Source of the DNA: Eubacterium sp. OM08-24
GTDB taxonomy: Bacteria; Bacillota; Clostridia; Oscillospirales; Acutalibacteraceae
NCBI RefSeq assembly: GCF_003438075.1
Contig: NZ_QSTA01000001.1
Span: 868,001 to 932,000, forward strand
Direction: 5' to 3'
DNA length: 64,000 nucleotides
In this document: piece by piece, positions 1 to 9,052 of the stretch
Layout of the letters: the number at the start of each line of letters is the position of its first letter
How positions within the stretch are numbered: position 1 is the first letter of the stretch
Made by a program: the position numbers and the translations under genes
Notes under the pieces: model-generated
What the model was told of the DNA's origin: nothing
The model's input: only the letters and a program-made list of their open reading frames with translations
Databases searched by the model: none

Positions 1-777
1 CACAATAGATTTTTCAGCACCCTCAACCTCGTCAAAGGTTTTAAATTTGGTGTAATCGTCAAGTACGGTAGTCTGTCCGAAAAACGATGCCGAAAACGCC
101 GTCTGCGGCTTTTGGTAAATCTCAATCGGAGTGCCTATCTGCTCAATTCTGCCCTTGTTTGTAATGATAATTTTGTCGGCAACCTCAATAGCCTCGTCCT
201 GATCGTGAGTTACAAATATACTTGTAACGCCGAGCTTTTCAATCATCTCTTTGAGCCAAGACCTCAGCTCCTGCCTTACCTTTGCGTCAATGGCGGCAAA
301 CGGCTCATCAAGGAGCAAAAGTGTAGGATTAGGCGCAAGCGCTCTTGCAAAAGCTACTCTCTGCTTTTGACCGCCCGAAAGCTGGCTCGGGTAGCGCTTT
401 TCAAGTCCCTTTAAGCCGATAAGCTCTACAAGCTCGTTTACTCTCTCTTTAATATATTTTTTATCTTTTTTCTGAATTTTAAGACCGAAAGCAATGTTGT
501 CGAAAACTGTCATATATCTGAACAGCGCATAGTTTTGAAATACAAATCCTATGCCTCTTTTGCTTGCGGGAATATCGTTGACTACCTTGCCGTCAATAAT
601 AATTTCACCGCTGTCGGGGGTTTCAAGACCTGCTATCATTCTGAGAATTGTGGTTTTGCCACTGCCCGACGGGCCTAAAAGACCGATGAGCTTACCCTGT
701 TCAATTGAGAAATTCACATTATCAGATGCCTTGTAATTGCCAAAGTTCTTGTTAATATTTTTTAATTCCACATACAT
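1..777 (-). CDS. cysA: Sulfate/thiosulfate ABC transporter ATP-binding subunit, partial at left edge
   Basis: This is the ATPase of the sulfate importer and powers CysT/CysW at the inner face of the membrane. The 259 visible codons hold Walker A GPSGSGKTT (residues 35-43), a Q-loop (FQNYALF), the signature LSGGQKQRVA, Walker B LLLLDEPFAAID and the H-loop FVTHDQDEA, in the usual order. The start ATG overlaps the stop of cysW by one base (TAATG), which indicates translational coupling and makes this the last visible gene of the operon. The C-terminal regulatory domain lies beyond the window. CysA of the sulfate system rather than another CUT1-like ATPase is inferred from the neighbouring CysT, CysW and sulfate-binding protein. 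Confidence 0.93.
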   Translation of the reverse strand, partial: MYVELKNINKNFGNYKASDNVNFSIEQGKLIGLLGPSGSGKTTILRMIAGLETPDSGEIIIDGKVVNDIPASKRGIGFVFQNYALFRYMTVFDNIAFGLKIQKKDKKYIKERVNELVELIGLKGLEKRYPSQLSGGQKQRVAFARALAPNPTLLLLDEPFAAIDAKVRQELRSWLKEMIEKLGVTSIFVTHDQDEAIEVADKIIITNKGRIEQIGTPIEIYQKPQTAFSASFFGQTTVLDDYTKFKTFDEVEGAEKSIV

Positions 778-1598
778 TAAGATTCCTTCTTTCCTTTGTA
801 CTCAATTACACTTCTGATAATCAGAATAATAACCGCCATTATTACAAGAATTGACGACACCGCAAAGGCAGGTACGGTTTTAAACTCGTTAAACAAAATT
901 TCAATATGTAGCGGCAGGGTGTTCGTCTTTCCACGCAAATGTCCCGAAAGTACCGATACTGCGCCAAACTCGCCCATTGCTCTTGCGGCGCACAAAACTA
1001 TGCCGTATAAAAATGCCCACTTAATATGCGGAAAGGTAACCTTTCGGAAAATGGTAAGTCCCTTTGCTCCCATAAGTGCTGCCGCCTCTTCCTCATCTGT
1101 TCCCTCAGACTCAAGTACAGGAATAAGCTCTCTTGAAATGAACGGGAATGTAACAAATATGGTGGCAAGTATAACACCGGGGACGGCAAAAATCACCTTA
1201 ATGTCAAGCTCCTGCAACAGAGGATACAAAATGCTCTGTCTGCCAAAGGTAAGTACAAATATTAAACCTGCAATAACAGGAGATACGGTAACAGGCAGGT
1301 CAATAAGTGCGGTGAGAACTTTTTTGCCCTTAAAGCGGAACTTTGTTACAGACCAAGCCGCAAAAAGTCCGAATACAGTGTTGAAAACAACCGCACACGC
1401 AGTTGCCTCAAGTGTAAGCAAAACAGCCTTTAAGGTATATTCATCGCTTACAGACTCCCAAAAGGTTTGCAGACCGCTTTTGAGTGCCTCTGTAAGAACG
1501 GTAATAAGAGGAAGTACAAGCATAATAAACAGAAACAATACGCTTATGCCTATAAGTATCCACTTTACGGCTTTTGAGCCTTTGGTTTCTTCGTGCAT
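777..1598 (-). CDS. cysW: Sulfate ABC transporter permease subunit CysW
   Basis: This is one of the two membrane permeases of the sulfate importer. The 273-residue protein has about six hydrophobic segments. The cytoplasmic EAA loop at about residues 168-190 (EEAAALMGAKGLTIFRKV) is the contact site for the CysA ATPase. The length matches the family (about 270-290). A GGGAGG ribosome binding site precedes the ATG. It lies one base after cysT and overlaps cysA by one base, so the three are one transcription unit. Plus-strand open frames across this gene are antisense shadows. CysW rather than CysT is assigned from sequence style and gene order. Confidence 0.93.
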   Translation of the reverse strand: MHEETKGSKAVKWILIGISVLFLFIMLVLPLITVLTEALKSGLQTFWESVSDEYTLKAVLLTLEATACAVVFNTVFGLFAAWSVTKFRFKGKKVLTALIDLPVTVSPVIAGLIFVLTFGRQSILYPLLQELDIKVIFAVPGVILATIFVTFPFISRELIPVLESEGTDEEEAAALMGAKGLTIFRKVTFPHIKWAFLYGIVLCAARAMGEFGAVSVLSGHLRGKTNTLPLHIEILFNEFKTVPAFAVSSILVIMAVIILIIRSVIEYKGKKES

Positions 1599-1599
1599 A

Positions 1600-2439
1600 T
1601 TACTTTCCTCCCTTTAATATCTTTGTGTTTCTTGACTGAATGAGATTAACTATAAACAAAATCAAGAAAGATGCGGCAAGCATTACAAGTGCAATAGCCG
1701 TTGCGCTTTTATAGTCAAATTCCTGTAACTTAGACATAATTATAAGCGGTGTAATTTCGGTTTCAAAAGGCTTGTTGCCTGCAATGAAAATTACCGAGCC
1801 GTACTCGCCGAGGCACCTGCCAAAGGCAAGTCCAAAGCCTGTAAGCACAGAAGGCAGTATTTCCGGAAAAATGATTTTCCAAAAGATTTTTATTCTGCTT
1901 GCGCCCATTACTCCTGCCGCCTCTTCATAAACAGGGTCGAGCTTTTCAAGAACAGGCTGAACCGCTCTTACAACAAAAGGAATACCTATGAACACAAGTG
2001 CAAAGGTAATGCCTATTCTTGTGTAGGCAATGCTTATGCCGAATTTTGCAAAAAAGCTGCCTATAAAGCCTGTATCAGCCGTAAGCGAAGTAAGCGCAAT
2101 ACCTGCAACCGCTGTCGGCAGTGCAAAAGGCAGCTCAATCATACCGTCAATTATTCTTTTGCCGGGGAACTTATAACGCACAAGCACCCACGCAAGCACA
2201 ACACCCATAACCGCATTGATTGCCGACGCAATAAACGCCGTAATCAAACTGACCTGATAGCTTGCCATTACTCGTTCGCTTGTAACTGTATCTATAAAAT
2301 CAGACCAGCTCATCTGCGCCGTATAAATCACAAGAGAAGCGAGCGGAATCAACACTATAATGCTGAGTATTGATATAGTAACTCCCATAGATAAGCCAAA
2401 GCCGGGAATAACTCGTTTCGCCTTTTTAGTTTTGTTCAT
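1600..2439 (-). CDS. cysT: Sulfate ABC transporter permease subunit CysT
   Basis: This is the second permease of the sulfate importer and forms a heterodimer with CysW. It contains hydrophobic helices and an EAA loop (EEAAGVMGASRIKIFWKI). I start it at the ATG at 2439, giving 279 residues, close to the usual 275-280. The frame is open further upstream to a GTG at 2499, but those extra residues are polar and have no good ribosome binding site. It follows the binding protein by about 86 bases and precedes cysW by one base. The symbol cysU is also used for this subunit. Confidence 0.92.
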   Translation of the reverse strand: MNKTKKAKRVIPGFGLSMGVTISILSIIVLIPLASLVIYTAQMSWSDFIDTVTSERVMASYQVSLITAFIASAINAVMGVVLAWVLVRYKFPGKRIIDGMIELPFALPTAVAGIALTSLTADTGFIGSFFAKFGISIAYTRIGITFALVFIGIPFVVRAVQPVLEKLDPVYEEAAGVMGASRIKIFWKIIFPEILPSVLTGFGLAFGRCLGEYGSVIFIAGNKPFETEITPLIIMSKLQEFDYKSATAIALVMLAASFLILFIVNLIQSRNTKILKGGK

Positions 2440-2525
2440 CCTTACACCCACTTTTCTTGTATATGCAAGCATTGTGTTCAGCCGATACCAACTGAACACA
2501 ATTACCTGAAAAATTATGTTTCAAA

Positions 2526-3572
2526 TTATTTTTCGTAAATCTTATCAAACACTCCGCCGTCTGCAAAATGAGTTTTCTGAGCCTTGTCCCAACCGCCAAA
2601 GTCATTTATTGTAACAAGGTTAATGTTAAGGTCAAACACATCTGAGTATTCTTTCAAAATTTCCTGATTATAAGGACGATAGTAGTTATCTCCTGCAATT
2701 CTCTGCGCCTCATCGCTGTATAAGTAGCTGAGATACTCGGTTGCTACCTCTCTTGTGCCTCTGCTGTCTGCCACTTCGTCAACAACCGCAACTGACGGCT
2801 GAGCAAGAATACTTACACTCGGTGTAACAATTTCGTATTCATCGGGGTGGTCTTTAATTGAAAGATAAGCCTCGTTTTCCCAAGCCAAAAGCACATCGCC
2901 CTGTCCGTTTTCTACAAAAGTAGTTGTAGCTCCTCTTGCGCCCGAATCAAGAACGAGTACATTCTGATAAAGTTTCTTTACAAAGTCCTCAATTTTGCTT
3001 TCGTCACCGTTATAAAGCTTGTCGGCATATGCCCAGGCGGCAAGGTAGTTCCATCTTGCGCCGCCCGAAGTTTTTGGGTTTGGTGTAATAACTCCAACGC
3101 CGTCCTTTACAATATCGTTCCAATCCTTAATATTCTTTGGATTGCCTTTTCTTACAAGGAATACAATGGTTGAGGTGTAAGGTGAAGAGTCGTTTTCAAA
3201 GTTATTTACCCAGCCGTCATTAATAAGACCTGCATCTCTGACGGCATTAACATCATATTCAAGGGCGAGTGTTACCACATCTGCCTCAAGTCCGTTTGCA
3301 ACCTCAAGTGCCTGCTTGCCCGAACCGCCATGTGACTGAGTAACCTCTACCTCCTGACCTGTTTTTTCTTTCCAATGCTCGGCAAAAATTTTGTTGTAGC
3401 TTTCATAAAGCTCTCTTGTAGGGTCATAAGAAACATTGGTAATATGTACCTTTGCATCCTGAGAAGTATCCTTATTTGCTTTTCCGCAGCCGAAAAGAGC
3501 AAAGGCAGAAGTACCGATAAGGGCTGTTGTAAGAATTGCAGATATAAGTCTTTTAGTAAACACTTTTTTCAT
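2526..3572 (-). CDS. sbp: Sulfate-binding lipoprotein of the ABC transporter
   Basis: This is the extracellular substrate-binding protein that captures sulfate (or thiosulfate) and delivers it to CysT/CysW. A lipoprotein signal peptide ends in the lipobox LFGC around residue 30. The mature part carries family hallmarks: SYDPTRELYESYN near the N-terminus, the anion-binding SHGGSGKQA, and AWENEA. The start chosen is the ATG at 3572, with AAAGG about 10 bases upstream; the frame also allows a TTG three codons earlier. It is the first gene of the operon and follows a promoter at about 3763-3790. Sulfate versus thiosulfate preference (Sbp versus CysP) cannot be decided from sequence alone. Confidence 0.9.
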   Translation of the reverse strand: MKKVFTKRLISAILTTALIGTSAFALFGCGKANKDTSQDAKVHITNVSYDPTRELYESYNKIFAEHWKEKTGQEVEVTQSHGGSGKQALEVANGLEADVVTLALEYDVNAVRDAGLINDGWVNNFENDSSPYTSTIVFLVRKGNPKNIKDWNDIVKDGVGVITPNPKTSGGARWNYLAAWAYADKLYNGDESKIEDFVKKLYQNVLVLDSGARGATTTFVENGQGDVLLAWENEAYLSIKDHPDEYEIVTPSVSILAQPSVAVVDEVADSRGTREVATEYLSYLYSDEAQRIAGDNYYRPYNQEILKEYSDVFDLNINLVTINDFGGWDKAQKTHFADGGVFDKIYEK

Positions 3573-3756
3573 TTTAATCAAACCTTTCTTTTAGCTGTAA
3601 TAATTAACAATCAATTAAATAGTAAACCGCAATGCTTTAACACATCGGCTTACCGCCAAAAGAACTGCACATTCGTTTGCTTATTCGGTTAAAATGATTT
3701 TTCATACAAACCGCCCTTGCCTTTCATAATGCATAACACACTCCATATTACCTATA

Positions 3757-3790
3757 ATACCTATCATATTAGTATGTTTGCTCGATACAA
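3757..3790 (-). promoter_or_regulatory. Promoter of the sulfate operon with an Rrf2/CymR-like operator dyad
   Basis: On the minus strand a -35 TTGTAT (3790-3785) and a -10 TATGAT (3768-3763) are separated by 16 bases. The -10 lies inside an imperfect 19-bp dyad (3757-3775) with outer arms ATAC/GTAT. Rrf2-family cysteine regulators such as CymR bind AT-rich dyads of this kind at sulfur genes in Firmicutes, so repression by sulfur status is a reasonable inference. The rest of 3582-3963 holds no gene that I can support. Confidence 0.4.
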
Positions 3791-3963
3791 GTATTTTATA
3801 TCCTTATCACCTAAAAGTCAAGTATTTTTTATGATTTGAATATTCTTTGTCAGATAACTACAATTAAATTCCAAATGACAACCCAAAAATGGTAATATAA
3901 TCGTTAATTTTACTAAAAGTCTTAAAAAATAACAGCCTTTTTAATATGATCGGAGATGTATAT

Positions 3964-4231
3964 ATGAAAGCATTGTTGATAAACGGCAGTCCAAGGACAA
4001 ACGGCTGTACTTTCACTGTCCTTACCGAATTAAAGAACGCACTCGAAAAAGATGGCATTGATGCGGAAATTATCCATGTGTGACACAAAGACATACATGG
4101 CTGTACCGCTTACAGAAAATGTGCGCAAACAGGTAAATGTGTATTTGACGATATTGTAAACGAGGTTGCGCCAAAGTTTGCCGAGGCAGACGCATTTGTA
4201 ATCGGCGCACCTGTTTATTACGCTTCCCAGG
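3964..4231 (+). pseudogene. NADPH-dependent FMN reductase / flavodoxin-like protein, N-terminal remnant
   Basis: The frame opens with a ribosome binding site (GGAG) and an ATG. It encodes MKALLINGSPRTNGCT, the phosphate-binding start of the NADPH-dependent FMN reductase family. A TGA at 4081-4083 stops it after 39 codons, at the place where homologues usually read GHKD: a G-to-T change would create it. The same frame then continues with family-like sequence (HGCTAYRKCAQTGKC, DAFVIGAPVYYAS) to about 4231, where it runs into alcohol dehydrogenase sequence. The catalytic fold cannot be complete. It is inert debris from one deletion plus one nonsense mutation. Confidence 0.75.
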
Positions 4232-4486
4232 CAGGCGGCGCAATTTGCCGTTAATGTATGGGGAATTTCAAGCGAGGGCAAAACCGATGAAGAGCTTGCA
4301 AAAGCAGGCGTTGAGGCTCTCGCCGACTTTATTAAAGAAATCGGAATGCCAACAACTTTGAGAGAACTTGGCATTGACGAAAATATTAATCTTAAAGAAA
4401 TTGCCGACTCCTGCGGCATTGTAGGCGGCAGTTACAAAAAGATGACGCACGAGGAAATATTTGAAATTTTTAAAGAAGTAATGTGA
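4232..4486 (+). pseudogene. Iron-containing alcohol dehydrogenase, C-terminal remnant
   Basis: In a different frame from the upstream flavin reductase remnant, 84 codons read QAAQFAVNVWGI, then EELAKAGVEALADF, MPTTLRELGI and a typical tail ending at TGA 4484-4486. This is the C-terminal fifth of a butanol-dehydrogenase-like iron alcohol dehydrogenase. It has no start of its own. The join to the flavin reductase piece at about 4231 looks like a deletion that fused two unrelated genes. Confidence 0.7.
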
Positions 4487-4537
4487 AAACATTATTTCTT
4501 TAAATTTTTTCAAAAAAGCATTGACTTAAAGTGAGCT

Positions 4538-4888
4538 TTAAGTATTACAATTAAGAAAAACTTTTTCTCCTCTTGTTTCGTGCATAAGCTGACCGCTGGG
4601 GTATTCGTATGTGTATTCAACTCCGTTTACGGTTTTGCTTGTTCTTACGCCGTTGCTGTCATACTTATAGCTGATACTGTCATTGCCGCTTTGTAGGGTT
4701 GTAAGGTTTCTGCCGTTGAGCCAGATCATTTCCATACCGTCACGATATGAAAGCGGATTGCCTATTTCGTAATAGGTATAGTTAATCTGTGCACCTGCGT
4801 TGTCATCTGTTACGCTGTCAAGATAGCCTGTGGTTGAATTGTAATTATATGTATCACAGTTGCCGTCCTGATCATACAGCTTGAACAA
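4538..4888 (-). pseudogene. Rhs/YD-repeat core fragment
   Basis: The 116-residue frame shows repeated YD motifs (YNYNSTTGYLDSV, SYKYDSNGVRTSKTV, YTYEYPSGQL) typical of the beta-barrel core of Rhs polymorphic toxins. The full core would need over 1,000 residues, so this is a fragment without secretion or toxin domains. Within it, INYTYYEIGNPLSYRDG joins two halves of different YD repeats, which indicates internal deletion. About 210 bp of it is nearly identical to 7488-7699. Confidence 0.75.
4558..4769 (-). repeat. Direct repeat of about 210 bp in Rhs core, copy 1
   Basis: This segment matches 7488-7699 with only scattered substitutions. Both encode the YD block from EIGNPLSYRDGMEM to HETRGEKVF. 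The two copies bracket the orphan cassette genes between 4.9 and 7.3 kb. Rhs loci are known to recombine their tips through conserved core sequence, so the copies are probable recombination substrates. Confidence 0.8.
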
Positions 4889-4896
4889 AAATTCGT

Positions 4897-5310
4897 TTAT
4901 TTAAGTAAATCAACACCACTTATTTCATTAAGGTTTTTTAACCATATGTTTTCATTCAAGGCTTTGGCTCGTTTTATACACTCTTCATAAGCATATTTAA
5001 GTGACGAATAATCGTGATATGTATTAATTCTATCTAAAACGCATAATGCTCCCGGCCAAGTCAAATCTTGCAACCACTCTAATAGCGGAATTAAGTATGG
5101 TTTCAATTCTTCGTCTGATCTTTTTGATAAAATAATTGCACAATTATCCCAAACATTTTTGTTATGCTTTTTATCACGAGGTTGTAAAAAAACATTTATT
5201 GATTCTATATTCTCTGCTAATTTAATTCCTCTATTTTGTTCGTCTGAACTATTATTCCAGTCGAGCATATTCATAATTGTATCTATATCACTCAAATTAT
5301 TCACTTCCAT
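4897..5310 (-). CDS. DUF5071-like small protein, probable immunity protein for the adjacent Rhs tip
   Basis: This is a 137-residue soluble acidic protein without signal peptide or membrane segment. The central PLLEWLQDLTWPGA motif resembles the DUF5071 family, found among immunity genes of polymorphic toxins. Its start overlaps the end of the Rhs toxin-tip frame by 14 bases, the standard toxin-then-immunity order. By analogy it would bind and neutralise that tip. The family match is from memory of the motif, so the function is an inference. It appears intact although the toxin's core is missing. Confidence 0.6.
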   Translation of the reverse strand: MEVNNLSDIDTIMNMLDWNNSSDEQNRGIKLAENIESINVFLQPRDKKHNKNVWDNCAIILSKRSDEELKPYLIPLLEWLQDLTWPGALCVLDRINTYHDYSSLKYAYEECIKRAKALNENIWLKNLNEISGVDLLK

Positions 5311-5956
5311 CCCATTTCACGACTAAAGATTTCATAGTCTTAGTCCAAACTGAACTTGTACCTTGATTTCTCCATTCCGCTATAATACCACCAATTGGTT
5401 TCACAGTAATATGTGTAAGACTATCTTGATATGCATACACAACACCTGTTGCGTTCAATTCTTCTATGGTAGTCATTGCTGCACCAGGTCTTGGAACAGT
5501 TGAAAATGATAAACCAGTGTTTGTTTCTACATCACGAGAAGAAGAAACAAAATTTCCAGAATTATTTCCACCATAACGGTAAATTGTAGTTGTTTCATTT
5601 CGAGTATTGCGAGTATCCGATGTTATTGTAGTAGAACTATAAGTAATTTTTGAATTTGATATAGCTTTACTTGTTGCATAAACGCCTATGCCAGTTGCTA
5701 TTGTTCCAACAGCAACTGAAGCTACTATAACACTTGACACAGAAGCAGCTATTCCCCACCAAGAGTTTCCTTTACTATCAATTCTGCATCCTGGATTATT
5801 TCCACAATAGGCAAACATATTTACATCTAAAATATCTTCACCTGCTTGAAGATATCCGTCTGCATTTAAAAATCTGTGAGTAACAGGGTCGTAGTAACGG
5901 CTCATAAGGTAATAAAAGCCTGATTCAGAGTCGCAGTAATAACTGCGATAGCGGAA
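5297..5956 (-). pseudogene. Rhs C-terminal tip: end of YD core plus unassigned toxin domain
   Basis: From 5956 the frame reads FRYRSYYCDSESGFYYL followed by SRYYDPVTHRFLNADGY, the conserved end of an Rhs core, then a hydrophobic linker and a variable C-terminal domain of about 110 residues (IYRYGGNNSGN, LSFSTVPRPGAAMTTIEEL, NATGVVYAYQDS). The variable part is the toxin module. I cannot assign its activity. No upstream core is attached, so this is an orphan tip. An internal ATG at 5905 could in principle start a 202-residue product. The immunity-like gene overlaps its stop. Confidence 0.65.
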
Positions 5957-5976
5957 TAGATTATATAGTATAGAGG

Positions 5977-6336
5977 TTATTTATTTCTCCAATCGTATGT
6001 CTCGTTTTTAGATAAGTCAATGGTTACATCATTGATAGAAACAGTGTAGTTGCTTATCCATTTTATTTCAGCATTATAATCGTGATATTTATTATAGATT
6101 AAAGATTTGGAGCTATCATTATCTATTCTATACACCTTAATTGAATAATCTGTTGTAGCACCTCCATTAACCCTGTATGCCTCTAGAGTGTATGTATTGT
6201 CCGGCGATGTAGATGTCAGAATTTTTTCTTCTGAGGTGAATGCACTGCAAGCTGAAAGCTGAAAAGCAAAACCTATGAGTATGAATACAGATAAAAGAAT
6301 AAATATAGATTTTTTGTATTTTTTTAGTTCTAACAT
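5977..6336 (-). CDS. Small lipoprotein, DUF5412-like
   Basis: The 119-residue protein has a strong AGGAGG ribosome binding site, a lipoprotein signal with lipobox LSAC at about residue 30, and a compact domain with SPDNTYTLEAYRVNGG and a terminal NETYDWRNK. These motifs resemble DUF5412, a family of short Firmicutes lipoproteins that travel with Rhs-type loci. It would sit on the outer face of the membrane. An immunity role against an imported toxin is plausible but not shown. Confidence 0.6.
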   Translation of the reverse strand: MLELKKYKKSIFILLSVFILIGFAFQLSACSAFTSEEKILTSTSPDNTYTLEAYRVNGGATTDYSIKVYRIDNDSSKSLIYNKYHDYNAEIKWISNYTVSINDVTIDLSKNETYDWRNK

Positions 6337-6447
6337 CTTATTCCTCCTATTCTTTTACTAATACTTTTTTGGGGATTATTTTTATTCCATAAACTACTGC
6401 CTATACTTATCATTTTTTGATTCCTTGGGTCATCAAGATTTGAATTC

Positions 6448-6632
6448 CAGTAAGATATAGTTTAAGTTTGCTATATGGTTTTTATCGGTAATAGATTTAT
6501 TATTGGCATCTGTTACTGTAAGTACATTGCCCCAGGCATTGTATTCATACTTTGCTACCATATTACCGTCGCCGTCATAGATTGAAGTAATATCGCCTCT
6601 CCAGTTGTGAGCGTAGTAATATGTTACTGCAT
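6448..6632 (-). pseudogene. Rhs/YD-repeat core fragment, pre-tip region
   Basis: Reading leftward from about 6631 the frame gives VTYYYAHNWRGDITSIYDGD, then YEYNAWGNVLTVTD, NNKSITDKNHIANLNY. This is the segment just before the conserved RY.SYYYD end of Rhs cores. No start codon and no continuation to a tip remain. It shows that at least three separate Rhs core pieces lie within 3 kb. Confidence 0.7.
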
Positions 6633-6668
6633 TAAAAAAGTCGAGTTTTTAAAAATCATTTATTAATA

Positions 6669-7286
6669 TTAATTAAAAACTATAGTCTGATTATTTATTT
6701 CTAAAGAATAATTCTTTGTGTAACTATTTATAGTACCATAAATTAAATATGATTTATATACCTTAGAAGACTGCTTAGAATTAATAACTCCAATAGGAAT
6801 AAATTTAATATCTGAGTCCGAAGTATCTTTTATAGTTTGAATATCTTCACCGAAATAATATGTGCCACATAAATAATAGTCAGAGGAGTTATTAATATGA
6901 GTTATGCTTAAGTTAACATATCTATCATCATATTGGCTTTCTGTTGAATAATCAAATACAGTAGTAATTTTATATGAATTATTGTCTGTCCCAAAATATG
7001 TGTTGGTATAATTGTTCTTGCTTTTTTCTAAAATAACCATACAAGATTTTTCATCATAAACAACATCAGCTATTCTTTTGCTTGATGGATATAAATAGTT
7101 AATAACCTGTTGAGGAGATTGAAAATTTATAAATAGGTTTTCAATCGGCAAGAATTCCAATACTGTGCAAAAGCATAATGCTGAAACAATGATTAGGAAA
7201 TACATTCTTTTCTTTTTGGGCTTGCAAATCCTTGCTATGAAAATGAAAACTATTATAGTGATTATTATTCTAATTATACTATACAT
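6669..7286 (-). CDS. Hypothetical membrane-anchored protein in the Rhs remnant cluster
   Basis: The 205-residue protein begins with two hydrophobic helices (residues about 3-20 and 28-45) and continues with a polar, Tyr/Ser/Asn-rich domain of about 150 residues, presumably outside the cell. I recognise no catalytic motif. It is AT-rich like the other orphan genes here and lies between two Rhs core fragments, so it may be a displaced immunity or cassette gene. Confidence 0.5.
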   Translation of the reverse strand: MYSIIRIIITIIVFIFIARICKPKKKRMYFLIIVSALCFCTVLEFLPIENLFINFQSPQQVINYLYPSSKRIADVVYDEKSCMVILEKSKNNYTNTYFGTDNNSYKITTVFDYSTESQYDDRYVNLSITHINNSSDYYLCGTYYFGEDIQTIKDTSDSDIKFIPIGVINSKQSSKVYKSYLIYGTINSYTKNYSLEINNQTIVFN

Positions 7287-7387
7287 ATAATATACCTTTC
7301 TGATATTTTTATGTTGCAGGAACAGTTTGAGTTGAGTATGATGAATCGTAACCGTATAAAATCGATGTAATTAATAAAGCATTAACA

Positions 7388-7771
7388 CTAAAAATAGTAA
7401 TATGTTACTGCGTCGGTTGAAGAATTTGCCTTGTAGCTTACTGCATACAGCTGACCGTTTGCATCGTAACAATAGTCAAATACTTTTTCTCCCCTTGTTT
7501 CGTGCATAAGGTGACCGTTGAGGTATTCATATGTGTATTCAACTCCATTTACGGTTTTACTTGTTATTACGCCGTTGCTGTCATACTTATAGCTGATACT
7601 GTCATTGCCGCTTTGTAGGGTTGTAAGCTTTCTGCCGTTGAGCCAAGTCATTTCCATACCGTCACGATATGAAAGCGGATTGCCTATTTCATCATAGGTT
7701 ATTGTTTCTCCGTTGTAGCGTGTAAGCTTGTCGCCCCAGTTAAAAATATTATGTATCCTTTCAAAAAACAC
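7388..7771 (-). pseudogene. Rhs/YD-repeat core fragment
   Basis: The frame encodes FNWGDKLTRYNGETITYDEI, the YD block shared with 4538-4888, and CYDANGQLYAVSYKANSST. It is a coherent run of YD repeats but only 127 residues long, with no signal peptide, core start or tip. It ends abruptly near VTYYYF at 7388, where unrelated sequence follows. Confidence 0.75.
7488..7699 (-). repeat. Direct repeat of about 210 bp in Rhs core, copy 2
   Basis: Partner of 4558-4769, in the same orientation and about 2.9 kb away. Both read as the same YD block. Confidence 0.8.
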
Positions 7772-7845
7772 TTCACATTAATTTAAAGGAAATATTCTTA
7801 AATCTTTAAGACAATTTTTTGTTTTAGCGAAAACAATTAATTTTT

Positions 7846-8523
7846 CTATGCTCTAATTTCACATTTATTGCAATAAGCTTTTTGTAATATATTTTCTGTT
7901 GTATTAAAATTAGATCTAATAAAAATTAACATCACCAAATTACCAAAACAAAACATTAATATAGGAAGTAATATGGTTGAAGGATTATACAATAAAAAAA
8001 TAATAAAAAACAATATACACAAGCAACTATATATTATCTGAAAAAACAATGTTACTGGTGATGGTTTTAGTTTTGCATAAACGATAGTTCCTTCATTATT
8101 ACTTTTAAAACAGCCCACAACTTTTGTTCTTATCGGTTCTCTTGGACCAGATAGATTAAGTGTAATATCAAAACTATCATCTGATATTCTGCCAATAAAG
8201 TCGCATTTGTACTTACTTGCTTTGCTATAAGGAAAAGTCAGTTGTTTCAATTTTTCTTTGGAATTATCTAAAGAAAGATTTGTATTAATTGTTATACTCT
8301 TATCATAAATCATAGCATTATACTCCTTAATAATATGAAATTCTTTACTTAGAAAATCATCTTTTAAAAAATTAATTATTAAATACATATATGTTAAAAG
8401 TAATGCAATCGGGTAATAAGCATTGATTTTTTCGTTAGAAAAAATTACTAAACACAGATTAGAAAAAAATGAAATAATAAAACTAATAATCAAACCAATA
8501 TGTATTTTCCATAATTTTCGCAT
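7846..8523 (-). CDS. Hypothetical membrane protein, paralogue family member 1
   Basis: This 225-residue protein has two N-terminal helices (about residues 8-28 and 35-52), a cytoplasmic-type beta-rich domain (about 75-155, with FIGRISDDSFDITLNLSG and VVGCFKSNNEGTIV) and two C-terminal helices (about 160-200). The same layout recurs, split in two, in the next two leftward genes. I do not recognise the family by name. Copies arranged in tandem behind Rhs remnants suggest immunity-type diversification, which is an inference. Confidence 0.5.
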   Translation of the reverse strand: MRKLWKIHIGLIISFIISFFSNLCLVIFSNEKINAYYPIALLLTYMYLIINFLKDDFLSKEFHIIKEYNAMIYDKSITINTNLSLDNSKEKLKQLTFPYSKASKYKCDFIGRISDDSFDITLNLSGPREPIRTKVVGCFKSNNEGTIVYAKLKPSPVTLFFQIIYSCLCILFFIIFLLYNPSTILLPILMFCFGNLVMLIFIRSNFNTTENILQKAYCNKCEIRA

Positions 8524-8726
8524 TTTTACTCTCCACCTTTATTATATGATTAATAGTAAATAGGACTAGGACATATATAATCCGGTCGACCACATAATAG
8601 CATATTAATTCAGTGATATACTAAAGATACCTATTTTGATAAAACAAAAACTAAAAATATAAAAGTAACTCCAAAAAGCAATACTACAAAAGTAAGATGT
8701 TGCCTATTTATCTTTTTACAAATTAT

Positions 8727-8987
8727 TTAAACATTATAAATCACCAGTATCCACATAATGGGAGCTAATATTATACATACAGCTTGAATAAAGTATATTA
8801 TTTTTCTATAAATATTAACTCTTCTGAAATTATACTCACTTAAATCCTTTATAGTCTTGCTTTTGAAATCATCGGTCAAAAAATTATCCTTTAAAAAATT
8901 TATTATCAAATATTCATATGTCAAAAACAAAGCAAACGGAACAAATATATTTACTTTTATATTAAAATTGATTATTAATATAAGCAA
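8727..8987 (-). pseudogene. Membrane protein, truncated paralogue of the 7846-8523 gene
   Basis: Its first half (LFLTYEYLIINFLKDNFLTD) matches the N-terminal hydrophobic region of the neighbouring 225-residue protein (LLLTYMYLIINFLKDDFLSK). The beta-rich middle domain is missing and a single C-terminal helix follows directly. The result is 86 residues. It is probably a deletion derivative and may not be expressed. Confidence 0.45.
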
Positions 8988-9052
8988 AAAATAAATTCAA
9001 TATTACTATTACATATTCTTTATAAAACTAATATTAAAAAGTATTAATAAGA

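Noticed and set aside
796-1617. A 273-codon plus-strand open frame opposite cysW
   Set aside because: It is the antisense shadow of a well-supported gene, has no ribosome binding site and no recognisable domain.
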